From assembly GCF_013396335.1 (NCBI RefSeq), contig NZ_JABWSY010000024.1, positions 1 to 60,135 of the forward strand: a stretch of DNA of 60,135 bases. The letters are read 5' to 3'. This document shows, in pieces, positions 1-7,371 of this stretch. The first letter of the stretch is position 1. Every line of letters begins with the position of its first letter. Position numbers and translations under genes: made by a program. The notes under the pieces are model-generated. The model was not told the DNA's origin. It saw only the letters and a list, made by a program, of their open reading frames with translations, and did no database searches. Source of the DNA: Bacillus sp. EB106-08-02-XG196 (GTDB lineage: Bacteria; Bacillota; Bacilli; Bacillales; Cytobacillaceae).

Positions 1-190
1 AGGCAGTAGTATACTGGTCCTCAGACGTTTCGATGTCTGCGTGATGTAGCTTTACACCTTTGGTGTGAGAGTGAAATTCTCTCTTGCGAATCCGTAAAAG
101 GTACACCGTCCTTGCTTTTACGTGAGTACATTTACTATGTAATTGTACTTAAATTCGAACGGTGGATATTCGTTAGTGCGGTTTTTTATT
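1..190 (+). other. structured non-coding region, possible 3' part of an RNA or leader
   Basis: No open reading frame of any size fits here. On the + strand five hairpins follow each other: CAGAC 22-26 with GTCTG 35-39; ACACC 54-58 with GGTGT 62-66; GAGAG 67-71 with CTCTC 79-83, directly abutting the previous one; CGTAAAAG 93-100 with CTTTTACG 115-122; and AGTACA 125-130 with TGTACT 144-149, whose inner TTAC/GTAA pairing leaves a 3-nt loop. A T-run follows at 182-187. It may be the 3' part of a structured RNA that begins upstream of the window, or a 5' leader of the next gene. I could not match it to T-box, RNase P, tmRNA, SRP, 6S or the common riboswitches. Confidence 0.4.
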
Positions 191-260
191 AAGTTAACAA
201 GTCTCCTCTTTTGGTATAAAATTAGATTATTAATGTTACTGCTTTTTGGAGGAATGGTTA

Positions 261-758
261 ATGGCTGTTGTAAAATCGGTAAAAATTGATGGGGAGAATA
301 TATATATCTTTAATAGTGCGATTTATATCTTTGAATCACACTTGGGATACACGCTTGAATTGGATTTGCTTGTAAGTGAAGTTACGGAGAGAAAATATAA
401 AAAAGAGCAAAATTTAATTATTGAGATAGAACTAGAAAATGGCAGATTAATTGATTCCATCATGCATTTAAAAAGCCTGTCTGGAGGATTGCCGCAGCTT
501 AATTTATTCTGTGACCTTAATGACATTGATGAATTTGGAGATCTTGACCGAGTGAATGAGAGTAGTTCATGGTTTCCTAATGTAGAAGAGGGAGTTACAT
601 TGGAAGAAATTAGAAAGGTTGAAATGCCCAATGAGAACATTAGTCTAAAAGTAAATCTGCCCATCAATCAGGTAGAATGGTTAAAAAAGCAAAAAAAGTC
701 GAGTTTAAATGAAATGCTGCAAGAGTTTATAACTGAATATTGGAAAAAGCAAGAATGA
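261..758 (+). CDS. hypothetical protein, 165 aa
   Basis: I do not recognise this protein. It is soluble and acidic, with no signal peptide or membrane segment. The first 80 residues look beta-rich. The C-terminus (about residues 130-165) looks helical, with a basic stretch (WLKKQKKSS) and a tail resembling small ribbon-helix-helix or oligomerisation helices. I chose the ATG at 261 because GGAGG lies 8 nt upstream (248-252); the in-frame TTG at 246 would overlap that site. The Nudix gene starts 38 bp downstream with no terminator between, so the two are probably co-transcribed. Confidence 0.7.
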   Translation: MAVVKSVKIDGENIYIFNSAIYIFESHLGYTLELDLLVSEVTERKYKKEQNLIIEIELENGRLIDSIMHLKSLSGGLPQLNLFCDLNDIDEFGDLDRVNESSSWFPNVEEGVTLEEIRKVEMPNENISLKVNLPINQVEWLKKQKKSSLNEMLQEFITEYWKKQE

Positions 759-796
759 AATGAGTGTTTTTTAAAATAGTGGGGGTGGATTCTTTG

Positions 797-1486
797 ATGG
801 CAGCAACACCAAAACCGGCTTCAACAGTTGTATTGATGGACGAATCATCAAGGGTGTATTTAACAAAACGGCCAATCACGATGAGGTTCATGAGGGGATT
901 TCACGTTTTTCCCGGAGGAGCCGTAGAAAAACATGATGCATATGTTGAAAATGATTATGTCAATCGTGATGATACCCAGCTTTCTATTAGTCTTTCACAT
1001 TATATAGCTGCAGCAAGAGAATTATTTGAAGAAGCTGGGATTTTGTTGGGTGACAGGAAAGACGGTTTGCCAGTTCTATTGCCAAATGAAAAGCTAGTAA
1101 AATACCGAAAAAATCTTCTAGAAGGTGAAAAACCTTTTATTACAGTGTTAGAACAAGAAAATCTTTATTTTGATCCTCAATGTTTAACCTATTTTGGTCA
1201 AATTATCACACCTGAGGAAAGTCCAATTCGTTTTGATACCCGTTTCTTTTTAGCAAAGCTTCCGGAAGGTCAATATCCAGTACCAGATCAAAAGGAAATT
1301 GATGAAGCAGTCTGGATTAAGCCAGAAGATGCACTAGCTGCCTTTCAAACTAAAGAAATTAAACTTGCACCACCAACCATCCTTGCACTTCAAGCAATCA
1401 TTGACTTTCAAGACAGCGGTGTCTTAAAGATGTCCGTATCAAAAGACGATTTGATGCGTCTAATTCATTTGATAAAAAATTTATAG
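797..1486 (+). CDS. Nudix hydrolase with an extended Nudix box
   Basis: This is a Nudix-fold hydrolase of 229 aa, a family that cleaves nucleoside diphosphates linked to another group. The Nudix box is split: VFPGGAVE at residues 37-44 and AARELFEEAGI at 72-82. The gap between the glycine and the RE..EE.G helix is about 19 residues longer than the canonical 23-residue box. Comparable insertions occur in NUDT8/NUDT19-type CoA or lipid pyrophosphatases. The metal-binding E75, E78 and E79 are present. The start at 797 has GGGGGTGG 8 nt upstream; GTG at 764 is less likely. The substrate cannot be read from the sequence. Confidence 0.85.
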   Translation: MAATPKPASTVVLMDESSRVYLTKRPITMRFMRGFHVFPGGAVEKHDAYVENDYVNRDDTQLSISLSHYIAAARELFEEAGILLGDRKDGLPVLLPNEKLVKYRKNLLEGEKPFITVLEQENLYFDPQCLTYFGQIITPEESPIRFDTRFFLAKLPEGQYPVPDQKEIDEAVWIKPEDALAAFQTKEIKLAPPTILALQAIIDFQDSGVLKMSVSKDDLMRLIHLIKNL

Positions 1487-1523
1487 AATAGAATTAATAC
1501 TTCTGCTGAAGGGGACCTGGTTC

Positions 1524-2276
1524 ATGCAAATTACATTTGAAAATATCTTTATTCATAGTCATGTAGTAGCAGAGAATAATCTATACAAACATTTTCATTT
1601 TCCAGAAATGTTATCAAGATATGATAGTAATTATATAGAGTTTAAAACATTTCCTACACTGGTCGAATTTAAAAACGCAGAAAGTTATTTAAGAGAGTAT
1701 CATCACAGAAACGGTCAGAAACATGTGAAGTTCAAATTTCCTGTCGATAAAAAGGTCCCAGTTGAGTTAGTGAATTACTTAAATCAAAAAAATTATGATA
1801 TTGGTTTTCTCGAACTATATGCTATTCAACCAAATCGGTTTCCGGAAGTGAAGGTTAACCCCGACATTGAGGTTGAAATCGTAACAGAAAAAAACCTGAG
1901 GGATTTTCTATCCTTACAGTATCAGCAGGATATCGTATTTGGCAGTAATTTCGCTAATCAAAAGGTAGAGTTGAATAAATGTATTTTTAAAGACCCAACT
2001 ATCATGCAGCTGATAGCTTTATATAAAGGTACGCCAGCTGGGGGAGTGGATGTAATTATTTCAGAAAATACAGTTGAAATAGATAACTTAGGTGTGGATG
2101 AAGCCTTTCAAAAGAAAGGAATCGGCAGCAGAATCCAGAAATTTGTGATGGATACCTTTCATGATAAGACCGTCATCCTCGTCGCGGATGGTCAGGACAC
2201 TCCAAAGGAAATGTATAAGAGGCAAAACTATCAATACCTTGGCTATCAATATTACACACAAAAAGTGGAAGATTGA
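1524..2276 (+). CDS. GNAT-family N-acetyltransferase, 250 aa
   Basis: The C-terminal half carries GNAT motif A: the strand IDNLGVDEAF followed by the acetyl-CoA pyrophosphate loop QKKGIGSRI (about residues 190-210), then a typical motif B segment ending in YKRQNYQYLGYQYY. The first 120 residues are an N-terminal extension without a recognisable domain, so this may be a two-lobed GNAT. AAGGGGA lies just upstream of the ATG. The gene follows the Nudix gene by 37 bp and is closed by the terminator at 2397-2438. The acceptor substrate is unknown. Confidence 0.85.
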   Translation: MQITFENIFIHSHVVAENNLYKHFHFPEMLSRYDSNYIEFKTFPTLVEFKNAESYLREYHHRNGQKHVKFKFPVDKKVPVELVNYLNQKNYDIGFLELYAIQPNRFPEVKVNPDIEVEIVTEKNLRDFLSLQYQQDIVFGSNFANQKVELNKCIFKDPTIMQLIALYKGTPAGGVDVIISENTVEIDNLGVDEAFQKKGIGSRIQKFVMDTFHDKTVILVADGQDTPKEMYKRQNYQYLGYQYYTQKVED

Positions 2277-2296
2277 GTATAATTTAGGCCTAATTT

Positions 2297-2370
2297 GGTG
2301 CCTGTCACCAAGGTGACACCTAAAAGGTGTTCACCCGCCGTGGACACTGTCCATCTCAGGCGGACAGTTG
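2297..2370. repeat. palindromic intergenic element containing GGTGCCTGTCACC
   Basis: The 13-mer GGTGCCTGTCACC (2297-2309) runs into GGTGACACC, giving the near-palindrome TGTCACCAAGGTGACA. A second inverted repeat follows, CCGCC/GGCGG enclosing GGACACTGTCC. The exact reverse complement of the 13-mer recurs at 50332-50344, also followed within 40 bp by GTGGACA. It looks like a dispersed non-coding element and contains no gene. Confidence 0.55.
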
Positions 2371-2396
2371 GATTGTACATTCATGATTACCATAGA

Positions 2397-2438
2397 AAAA
2401 CGCCAAACCTTTAATACATAAGGGTTGGCGTTTTTTAT
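2397..2438. terminator. bidirectional intrinsic terminator
   Basis: ACGCCAA...TTGGCGT hairpin with T-runs on both strands. It lies between the converging acetyltransferase and acetolactate-synthase-like genes and can serve both. Confidence 0.85.
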
Positions 2439-4096
2439 TAGCGAGATAGGATGGTTTGATGGTTGTTTTGATTTGGAGGTACCATCGGATAGACGTTTTC
2501 TTCTTCAATTATATTAAACTCCATGAGAACAGGTCCGGTACGCTGAAAGCCCTTCGCGATAATCTCCCGAGCTTCTTCCTCAGTCATGGCTTTAAAACCT
2601 TCTACACCATAAGCTTGGGCGAGTTGGGCAAATTCAGGAGAAATCATTTTGACTGCTGAATATCGTCCCTGATAAAACAGTTCCTGCCATTGACGAACCA
2701 TGCCTAGGTAGCCATTATTTAGAATCGCAATTTTAATTGGAAGTTGGTATTTCACTATCGTAATCAATTCCTGCAGGTTCATTTGAAAGCTGCCATCACC
2801 AGAGACACAAATTACGGTTTTTCCAGGATTTGCTGCAGCTGCTCCAATGGCTGCCGGCAGTCCGTAGCCCATCGTTCCTAAACCGCCAGATGTAATAAGT
2901 GTTCTTGGCTGAGTAAATGCATAATGATGAGCCGTCCATATTTGATGCTGACCCACATCCGTCACTACTACGGTATCCTGATTGGAATCGTCACTTAAGA
3001 GTCGGATTACTGTCTGGGGTTTAAGCAGACTGTTGGATTTATCAAATCGAGGGACTGTGCGGTTCCATTCAACCACTTCGTTTGTCCAGATTTCAACATT
3101 TCTGTTAATTTGTTGATAATCTAAAGGATGTTTTATATTTAATATGAACTCTTTGGCGTCACTGACAATTGGTAGATCTACAGTTATAATCTTATTGATT
3201 TCAGCCGGGTCTATATCGACATGAATCTTCTTAGACTTTGGTGAAAAACCGCTAATTCTCCCCGTCACACGGTCACTGAAACGAACTCCAATACAAATTA
3301 AAAGGTCGGCATGGTGCACGGCTTTATTGGCAGCGAATGTACCATGCATCCCTAACATTCCCAAATATAATGGGTTTCCTGCTTGCATTGATCCTATTCC
3401 CAAAAGGGAACTTACAACAGGGATTCGAGACCGCTCTACAAACTCCCTTAATTCATGGGCTGCTCCCGAAGCAATAACACCGCCACCGATAAAGAGAACA
3501 GGTTTTCTGGCATTTTCAATTAAATCTTTTGCGGCTTTAATTGATTTATCTAAGTTGATCTGGTTGACTTTTGTTGGACTATGACGCTGGGTTGGAAAAT
3601 CCTTTACATCAGTATCTGTGGTGAGTTCAATTAAAACAGGACCTGGTCTGCCATCAGCTGCTATCGTTAGTGCTTTCATCAGAACTTCGTTAAAACCATA
3701 TACGTTTATTTTAAAAGAGTGCTTTGTGATTGCCATTGTAAGCCCTGAAATATTTATTTCCTGAAGCGCCTCTTTATTTAGCGAGTCTTGCTTAATTTGA
3801 CCTACTATTATGACAACCGGTACAGAGTCACTAAAGGCGGTTGCGATCCCCGTAATTCCATTGGTTACTCCAAAAGCAGATGTCAGCAGGGCCACTCCGG
3901 GTCTACCTGTTGCTCGCGCGTAGCCATCGGCAGCATGAACGGCAGCCTGCTCATGCATCATCTGATAATATCGGACATTGGAGTCTTTCGAGACCATAAA
4001 TTCTTGGGCATCACTGCCAAAGAAACAGTCCACCCCAAGTGAGTTGAAAGAGTTTAATAATACTTCTACATCTGAAAATTCTTTTACTAATGACAT
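2438..4096 (-). CDS. acetolactate synthase large-subunit-like ThDP enzyme, divergent
   Basis: This 552-aa three-domain ThDP enzyme resembles IlvB, which joins two pyruvates into acetolactate. It keeps the cofactor-activating Glu (HEQ, E49), the FAD-domain segment GMHGTFAANKAVHHAD, the ThDP motif GDGSFQMN...LNNG and the IlvB-type tail EENVYPMVPP. Two hallmark motifs are changed: the usual GYPGG near residue 28 reads FGSDA, and the usual TSGPGATN reads TSAFGVTN (72-79). There is no ilvN or ilvC beside it and no visible T-box, so a routine branched-chain amino-acid role is doubtful. It may have another carboligase or decarboxylase activity. AGGTGAAGGA precedes the ATG. Confidence 0.8.
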   Translation of the reverse strand: MSLVKEFSDVEVLLNSFNSLGVDCFFGSDAQEFMVSKDSNVRYYQMMHEQAAVHAADGYARATGRPGVALLTSAFGVTNGITGIATAFSDSVPVVIIVGQIKQDSLNKEALQEINISGLTMAITKHSFKINVYGFNEVLMKALTIAADGRPGPVLIELTTDTDVKDFPTQRHSPTKVNQINLDKSIKAAKDLIENARKPVLFIGGGVIASGAAHELREFVERSRIPVVSSLLGIGSMQAGNPLYLGMLGMHGTFAANKAVHHADLLICIGVRFSDRVTGRISGFSPKSKKIHVDIDPAEINKIITVDLPIVSDAKEFILNIKHPLDYQQINRNVEIWTNEVVEWNRTVPRFDKSNSLLKPQTVIRLLSDDSNQDTVVVTDVGQHQIWTAHHYAFTQPRTLITSGGLGTMGYGLPAAIGAAAANPGKTVICVSGDGSFQMNLQELITIVKYQLPIKIAILNNGYLGMVRQWQELFYQGRYSAVKMISPEFAQLAQAYGVEGFKAMTEEEAREIIAKGFQRTGPVLMEFNIIEEENVYPMVPPNQNNHQTILSR

Positions 4097-4535
4097 TCCT
4101 TCACCTGATTTCTATTTTTAAAGAATATTCTAATTTATTGAGAATGACTTGTATGTGAAATAAATCATTGTTTCAAGGTTTTTTGTGTATTTTTAAGTTT
4201 TCAAATGAAATGAAATAAGTAAAAGGAGTAGAATTTATATGGAGGGGTGTTTGTGAATATGAATTTAATCTTATTTAAACACTGAATTGTTACAGTTTTG
4301 TGAATTATTAATTATGTTATATCCGTCTTAATCTTATCATGCTATACTTCTGTTATTATTCAGTACTCTTCATATACTCCTCTAAATATCCTCATTAATT
4401 TCCTGCGAATTAAGTTCTGTTTATCTTAAAACCTTTCTTGTTAAGCCCTATTTTTAGGAGGTGATTACTAAAAAAATGTATAGCTGCTCTGTTGAGGATT
4501 CTATTTAAAAATCTATATTTTTTAGGAGGAATAAA
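4097..4535. other. 439-bp AT-rich intergenic region with a possible leader ORF
   Basis: This region separates two divergent genes. An extended -10 box (TGCTATACT, TATACT at 4343-4348) could start rightward transcription, although the -35 region is poor. Within the leader, AGGAGGTGATT (4457-4467), a near-perfect match to the 16S anti-Shine-Dalgarno, precedes a 10-codon ORF at 4476-4508 (MYSCSVEDSI, then stop). Nothing else in the region has coding character. Confidence 0.4.
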
Positions 4536-5036
4536 ATGGGACTTGATATGCATTTATATTCTTTTCCAAGGATTGAAGGTATGAATTTGGATGAAATTCG
4601 ATCAGCTGATATCCATCTAAGTGAGCTAGAAGTAGAAAAGGGCGCCATCTACGAGAAGATAAAGGATTACATTAAGCGCTTTGAGGAATTAGACTTCTCC
4701 TGGTGCTGTATAAGAGCTGAGATTGTTACATGGCGAAAAGCAAATCAAATTCATCATTGGTTTGTAGAAACTGTCCAAAATGGAAAAGATGATATGTGTT
4801 CCTATGAAGTGTCAAAGGAAAACCTGCAGGATTTATATACTTCATGCGTAAACGTTTTATTGAAAAGAAAAACACCACATAATGAATTACCCACAAGGAC
4901 AGGTCCATTTTTCGGAAGTACCTCTTATGATGATTATTATTACTGGGAAGTAGACCGGACCAAAACCATTCTTGAAAATCTCCTCAAAACCTTCAATTTT
5001 GAAACCCACTATATGGTGTACTGTGCCGATTGGTAA
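4536..5036 (+). CDS. hypothetical protein of a phage-associated family, 166 aa
   Basis: The protein begins MGLDMHLYSF and contains ...TWRKANQIHHWFV..., a PFFGS segment and YDDYYYWEV. I recognise this arrangement from uncharacterised proteins common in phages and scattered in bacterial genomes, where a GLDMYL start and a WRK.N.IH.WF motif recur. No catalytic residues are identified. It is soluble, with no signal peptide. TTTAGGAGGA precedes the ATG. There are no other phage genes nearby, so it looks like an isolated acquisition or a domesticated copy. Function is unknown. Confidence 0.75.
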   Translation: MGLDMHLYSFPRIEGMNLDEIRSADIHLSELEVEKGAIYEKIKDYIKRFEELDFSWCCIRAEIVTWRKANQIHHWFVETVQNGKDDMCSYEVSKENLQDLYTSCVNVLLKRKTPHNELPTRTGPFFGSTSYDDYYYWEVDRTKTILENLLKTFNFETHYMVYCADW

Positions 5037-5179
5037 AATCCTTAAATTAAATTATTCCATCAAAAAAAACATTAACCTTCATTAATGCAACTTTCTCTGG
5101 TGCTCGTTTTACAAATAAAAAGAATTTAGGTATTGTTATAGTAATCAAAACGGAGGTAAATTATGGAGGATATATAAAC

Positions 5180-5230
5180 TTGAAAGAAAATTTCATGAGA
5201 ATATACATGATTAGTTTATCGAACATTTAA
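5180..5230 (+). CDS. possible 16-codon small ORF
   Basis: A TTG-started frame encodes a 16-aa peptide (KENFMRIYMISLSNI after the start). GGAGG lies 9-10 nt upstream, and a plausible promoter stands in front: TTTACA, 17-nt spacer, TATTGT, ending near 5140. The terminator at 5238-5274 follows at once. A promoter, ribosome site, tiny frame and terminator form a complete transcription unit. It could instead be a small non-coding RNA, since the frame is too short to judge. Confidence 0.2.
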   Translation: MKENFMRIYMISLSNI

Positions 5231-5237
5231 TGTCAAA

Positions 5238-5274
5238 ACAAAACCCTATCTTTTACGAGGTAGGGTTTTGTTTA
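5238..5274. terminator. bidirectional intrinsic terminator
   Basis: AAACCCTA...TAGGGTTT hairpin with an A-rich left flank and T-rich right flank. It can end both the small + strand unit and the lipoprotein gene on the - strand. Confidence 0.8.
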
Positions 5275-5291
5275 TGAAAACATTTAAGGGC

Positions 5292-5528
5292 TTATTCCAT
5301 TTCATCATCTGTTTGCTCAGGGGTTTCATCATGTAAGAAACGTCTGTTTTCTTGGTTTTTATAATCATTGTTGCTTTCATTTACGTTTGTTTTAAGGTCA
5401 TATTGAACAGGACGGAAATTAACATCATTCTCTTGATTTAATGAATCTCTTTTGTCAGCGTTACATGCCGATAAAAATCCGATTGAAAGGAAAGCAGATA
5501 AAATAACAATTTTCCATTTAGACTTCAT
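5292..5528 (-). CDS. small lipoprotein, 78 aa
   Basis: The N-terminus is a lipoprotein signal: basic MKSKWK, a hydrophobic run, then the lipobox LSAC with the acylated Cys at residue 22. The mature part (about 56 residues) is highly polar, rich in Asn, Asp and Glu, with no recognisable fold, and ends in an acidic tail (DETPEQTDDEME). The NFRPVQYDL segment faintly recalls the YhcN/YlaJ spore-lipoprotein family; that link is weak. AGGAG precedes the start. It is a single-gene unit sharing the terminator at 5238-5274. Confidence 0.7.
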   Translation of the reverse strand: MKSKWKIVILSAFLSIGFLSACNADKRDSLNQENDVNFRPVQYDLKTNVNESNNDYKNQENRRFLHDETPEQTDDEME

Positions 5529-5680
5529 ATTATTACTCCTAGCATCATTTTATTGAGAATATTTTTACTATGCACGTAACAATATTTTTTAGTCTTAAAT
5601 TGAATAGGAATTTTTGTTTTATTGGAAGAAGTGGTATATTATGCTACTGTACTGAAAAAAATCGTAATGGAGGAAATGGC

Positions 5681-6184
5681 ATGTATACTTCAATCTCGCA
5701 TTTTATCGATGAATGGAATCAAGAAGCGGCTTCAACTCAAAAGGTGTTAGATGCCTTAACGGATGAGTCGCTTCAACAAAAAGTTTCAGCAGACGACCGC
5801 ACATTAGGTGCAATCGCTTGGCATATTGTATCAAGTACACCAGGAATGCTTATTGAGTTTGGTGTAACCGTTGAAGCGGTAAAAGACGAAAACAATATTC
5901 CAACCTCGGCTAGGGAAATTGCAGAGACATTCCGAAATGTTAGTGCTAACACGGGTGAGGCAATTGGAAAGCAATGGACAGATCAATCGTTAAGCGAAAT
6001 GAAAAATGTATTTGGAATGGAGCTGCCAAGAGCCGTAATGCTTAATATGCTCATCAAGCATATCGTTCACCATCGTGGTCAAATGACAGTCCTTATGCGT
6101 CAAGCAGGTTTACAGGTTCCTGGAATTTATGGTCCTTCAAGAGAAGAATGGAGCCTCATGGGAATGGAAGCACCATCTATCTAA
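5681..6184 (+). CDS. DinB-family protein, 167 aa
   Basis: This is a four-helix DinB/YfiT-type metalloprotein. The metal triad is visible: one His in AWHIV (about residue 50) and the pair in HIVHHRGQ (about residues 128-132). Most members are probably thiol-dependent enzymes or stress proteins; no specific reaction can be assigned. The ATG at 5681 has TGGAGGAAA 8 nt upstream. The longer frame from 5570 begins in untranslated sequence. It is a single-gene unit with its own terminator. Confidence 0.85.
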   Translation: MYTSISHFIDEWNQEAASTQKVLDALTDESLQQKVSADDRTLGAIAWHIVSSTPGMLIEFGVTVEAVKDENNIPTSAREIAETFRNVSANTGEAIGKQWTDQSLSEMKNVFGMELPRAVMLNMLIKHIVHHRGQMTVLMRQAGLQVPGIYGPSREEWSLMGMEAPSI

Positions 6185-6207
6185 GAAGTACATAGTCCTT
6201 ATTCAAT

Positions 6208-6236
6208 AAGTGCCCAGTTTGTGGGTGCTTTTTTTT
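6208..6236 (+). terminator. intrinsic terminator after the DinB gene
   Basis: GTGCCCA gttt TGGGTGC-type stem with two G-U pairs, followed by eight T. Confidence 0.7.
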
Positions 6237-6405
6237 GTCCCATCTTCTACAAAAAAGTAAATCAAATGAATTCCTTATTCTCCTCTTTTTGACAATTGAC
6301 TCAGACTTTTGATGTATTTTGTAGAATAAAATCGAAATTTATTTATTTTGGATGTATAATAGATTCTTGTGTTGTTCTATTAAAAAACAAGGAGGTAATA
6401 TTTTG

Positions 6406-6786
6406 ATGGAATGGACTTTATTTGGATTATTTCTGCTTTCTGCAATATTGCTGGGGTTTTCATTAGTTAAGTCATATCGTGACTCCAAAGTAGAGAAAAA
6501 GCAAATTGATTTAGTACATGTATCAATGATGAAAGAAATCAATAGCATCCAAGACTCAATCCGAGATATCGAGCTTGATATAGAAGTGGTCATAAACGAA
6601 GCTGGAATTCAACTTTCCCCAGAGCGAAAGCTTTTCATGCGTGAAGTCATAGACTTATATAGACGTAATTACTCGATTGAAAGCATCGCAGAGAAAAAAG
6701 AAGTACCCGAAACTGAAATTGAACAGCTGCTATCACCTTATCTGAAAATAAAGGATGAAGGGGGACTAGTTGCCAATGCGAATTAA
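6406..6786 (+). CDS. membrane-anchored coiled-coil/HTH protein, SwrB-like architecture
   Basis: This 126-aa protein has one N-terminal membrane helix (residues 2-22) and a cytoplasmic helical stretch with heptad character (about 30-65). It ends in a short helix-turn-helix-like tail: LYRRNYSIESIAEKKEV, then EIEQLL. The same order of anchor, coiled coil and '...Y..G.S...IA......E...LL' tail occurs in SwrB, the swarming and flagellar-assembly protein of B. subtilis. Length is similar, but no flagellar genes are near, so the role is open. GGAGGTAAT precedes the ATG at 6406. The next gene overlaps its 3' end by 17 bp, suggesting coupled translation. Confidence 0.7.
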   Translation: MEWTLFGLFLLSAILLGFSLVKSYRDSKVEKKQIDLVHVSMMKEINSIQDSIRDIELDIEVVINEAGIQLSPERKLFMREVIDLYRRNYSIESIAEKKEVPETEIEQLLSPYLKIKDEGGLVANAN

Positions 6787-7246
6787 CTTATTGAGCAGCT
6801 TTGCAGCAGGAATCCTTATTACTACTTCGATTTGTGGTATTGTTTACTTCACCGATGATCAAACCACACAAAAAGTATCAGCTAAATCCTCAGAAAAAGT
6901 TCAACTAACTGCGTCACAGATGAAGGATAAACTTGAATCTGAAGGTTATGTCGTACAAACAAAGGAAGAACTTGAAAAGACGTTGCAGGCTGCGAAGAGT
7001 ACTGAAACAAAACCAGCTGATACAAAAGAAAAGGCTGTAATCCAAGTCGTAGTTAATGTTGCAGATGGGATGACTAGTATCGATGTCGCTAACGCACTCT
7101 TTCAGGCAAAATTAATTCCAGACGCTTTCAAATTCACTCAGGATATTGAAGCCAGGGGGCTGCAAAACGCTTTACGACCAGGTTCATATACAGTCAATAG
7201 CGACATGTCCTACGACCAAATCATTGCGACCGTTTTTACAAATTAA
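6770..7246 (+). CDS. short MltG/YceG-like membrane protein, 158 aa
   Basis: An N-terminal membrane helix (about residues 8-28) is followed by a Lys/Glu-rich linker. A C-terminal domain (about 90-158) matches the LysM-like substrate-binding subdomain of MltG/YceG endolytic transglycosylases: NVADGMTSIDVANALFQA, later RPGSYTV and SYDQII. The large catalytic domain with its active-site Glu is absent, so it cannot be a full transglycosylase. It probably binds cell wall or partners. Start: TTG at 6770 with GGGGG 6 nt upstream; ATG at 6776 is the alternative. It overlaps the preceding SwrB-like gene. Confidence 0.75.
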   Translation: MPMRINLLSSFAAGILITTSICGIVYFTDDQTTQKVSAKSSEKVQLTASQMKDKLESEGYVVQTKEELEKTLQAAKSTETKPADTKEKAVIQVVVNVADGMTSIDVANALFQAKLIPDAFKFTQDIEARGLQNALRPGSYTVNSDMSYDQIIATVFTN

Positions 7247-7259
7247 TATGTCAATAATT

Positions 7260-7290
7260 AAGCCGCTCTCTAGTTGAGACGGCTTTTCTT
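7260..7290 (+). terminator. intrinsic terminator
   Basis: AGCCG.TCTC tagtt GAGA.CGGCT stem followed by TTTTCTT; it ends the two-gene unit before it. Confidence 0.8.
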
Positions 7291-7371
7291 AATAGGTGAA
7301 TCTACTAGTATATTCCAAGTATGCTTCAATATGATAAAATTAATCTATTATATGTACGAAGGAGCCATCAT

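Noticed and set aside
1..190. T-box leader, RNase P, tmRNA, SRP RNA, 6S RNA or a common riboswitch
   Set aside because: None of the conserved sequence motifs I know for these classes is present, so I left the region unnamed.
4097..4250. T-box control of the acetolactate-synthase-like gene
   Set aside because: The upstream region on the - strand shows no T-box sequence, no antiterminator pair and no terminator.
4536..5036. Remnant of a prophage
   Set aside because: Only one phage-type gene is present; there is no integrase, capsid, lysis or attachment-site evidence around it.
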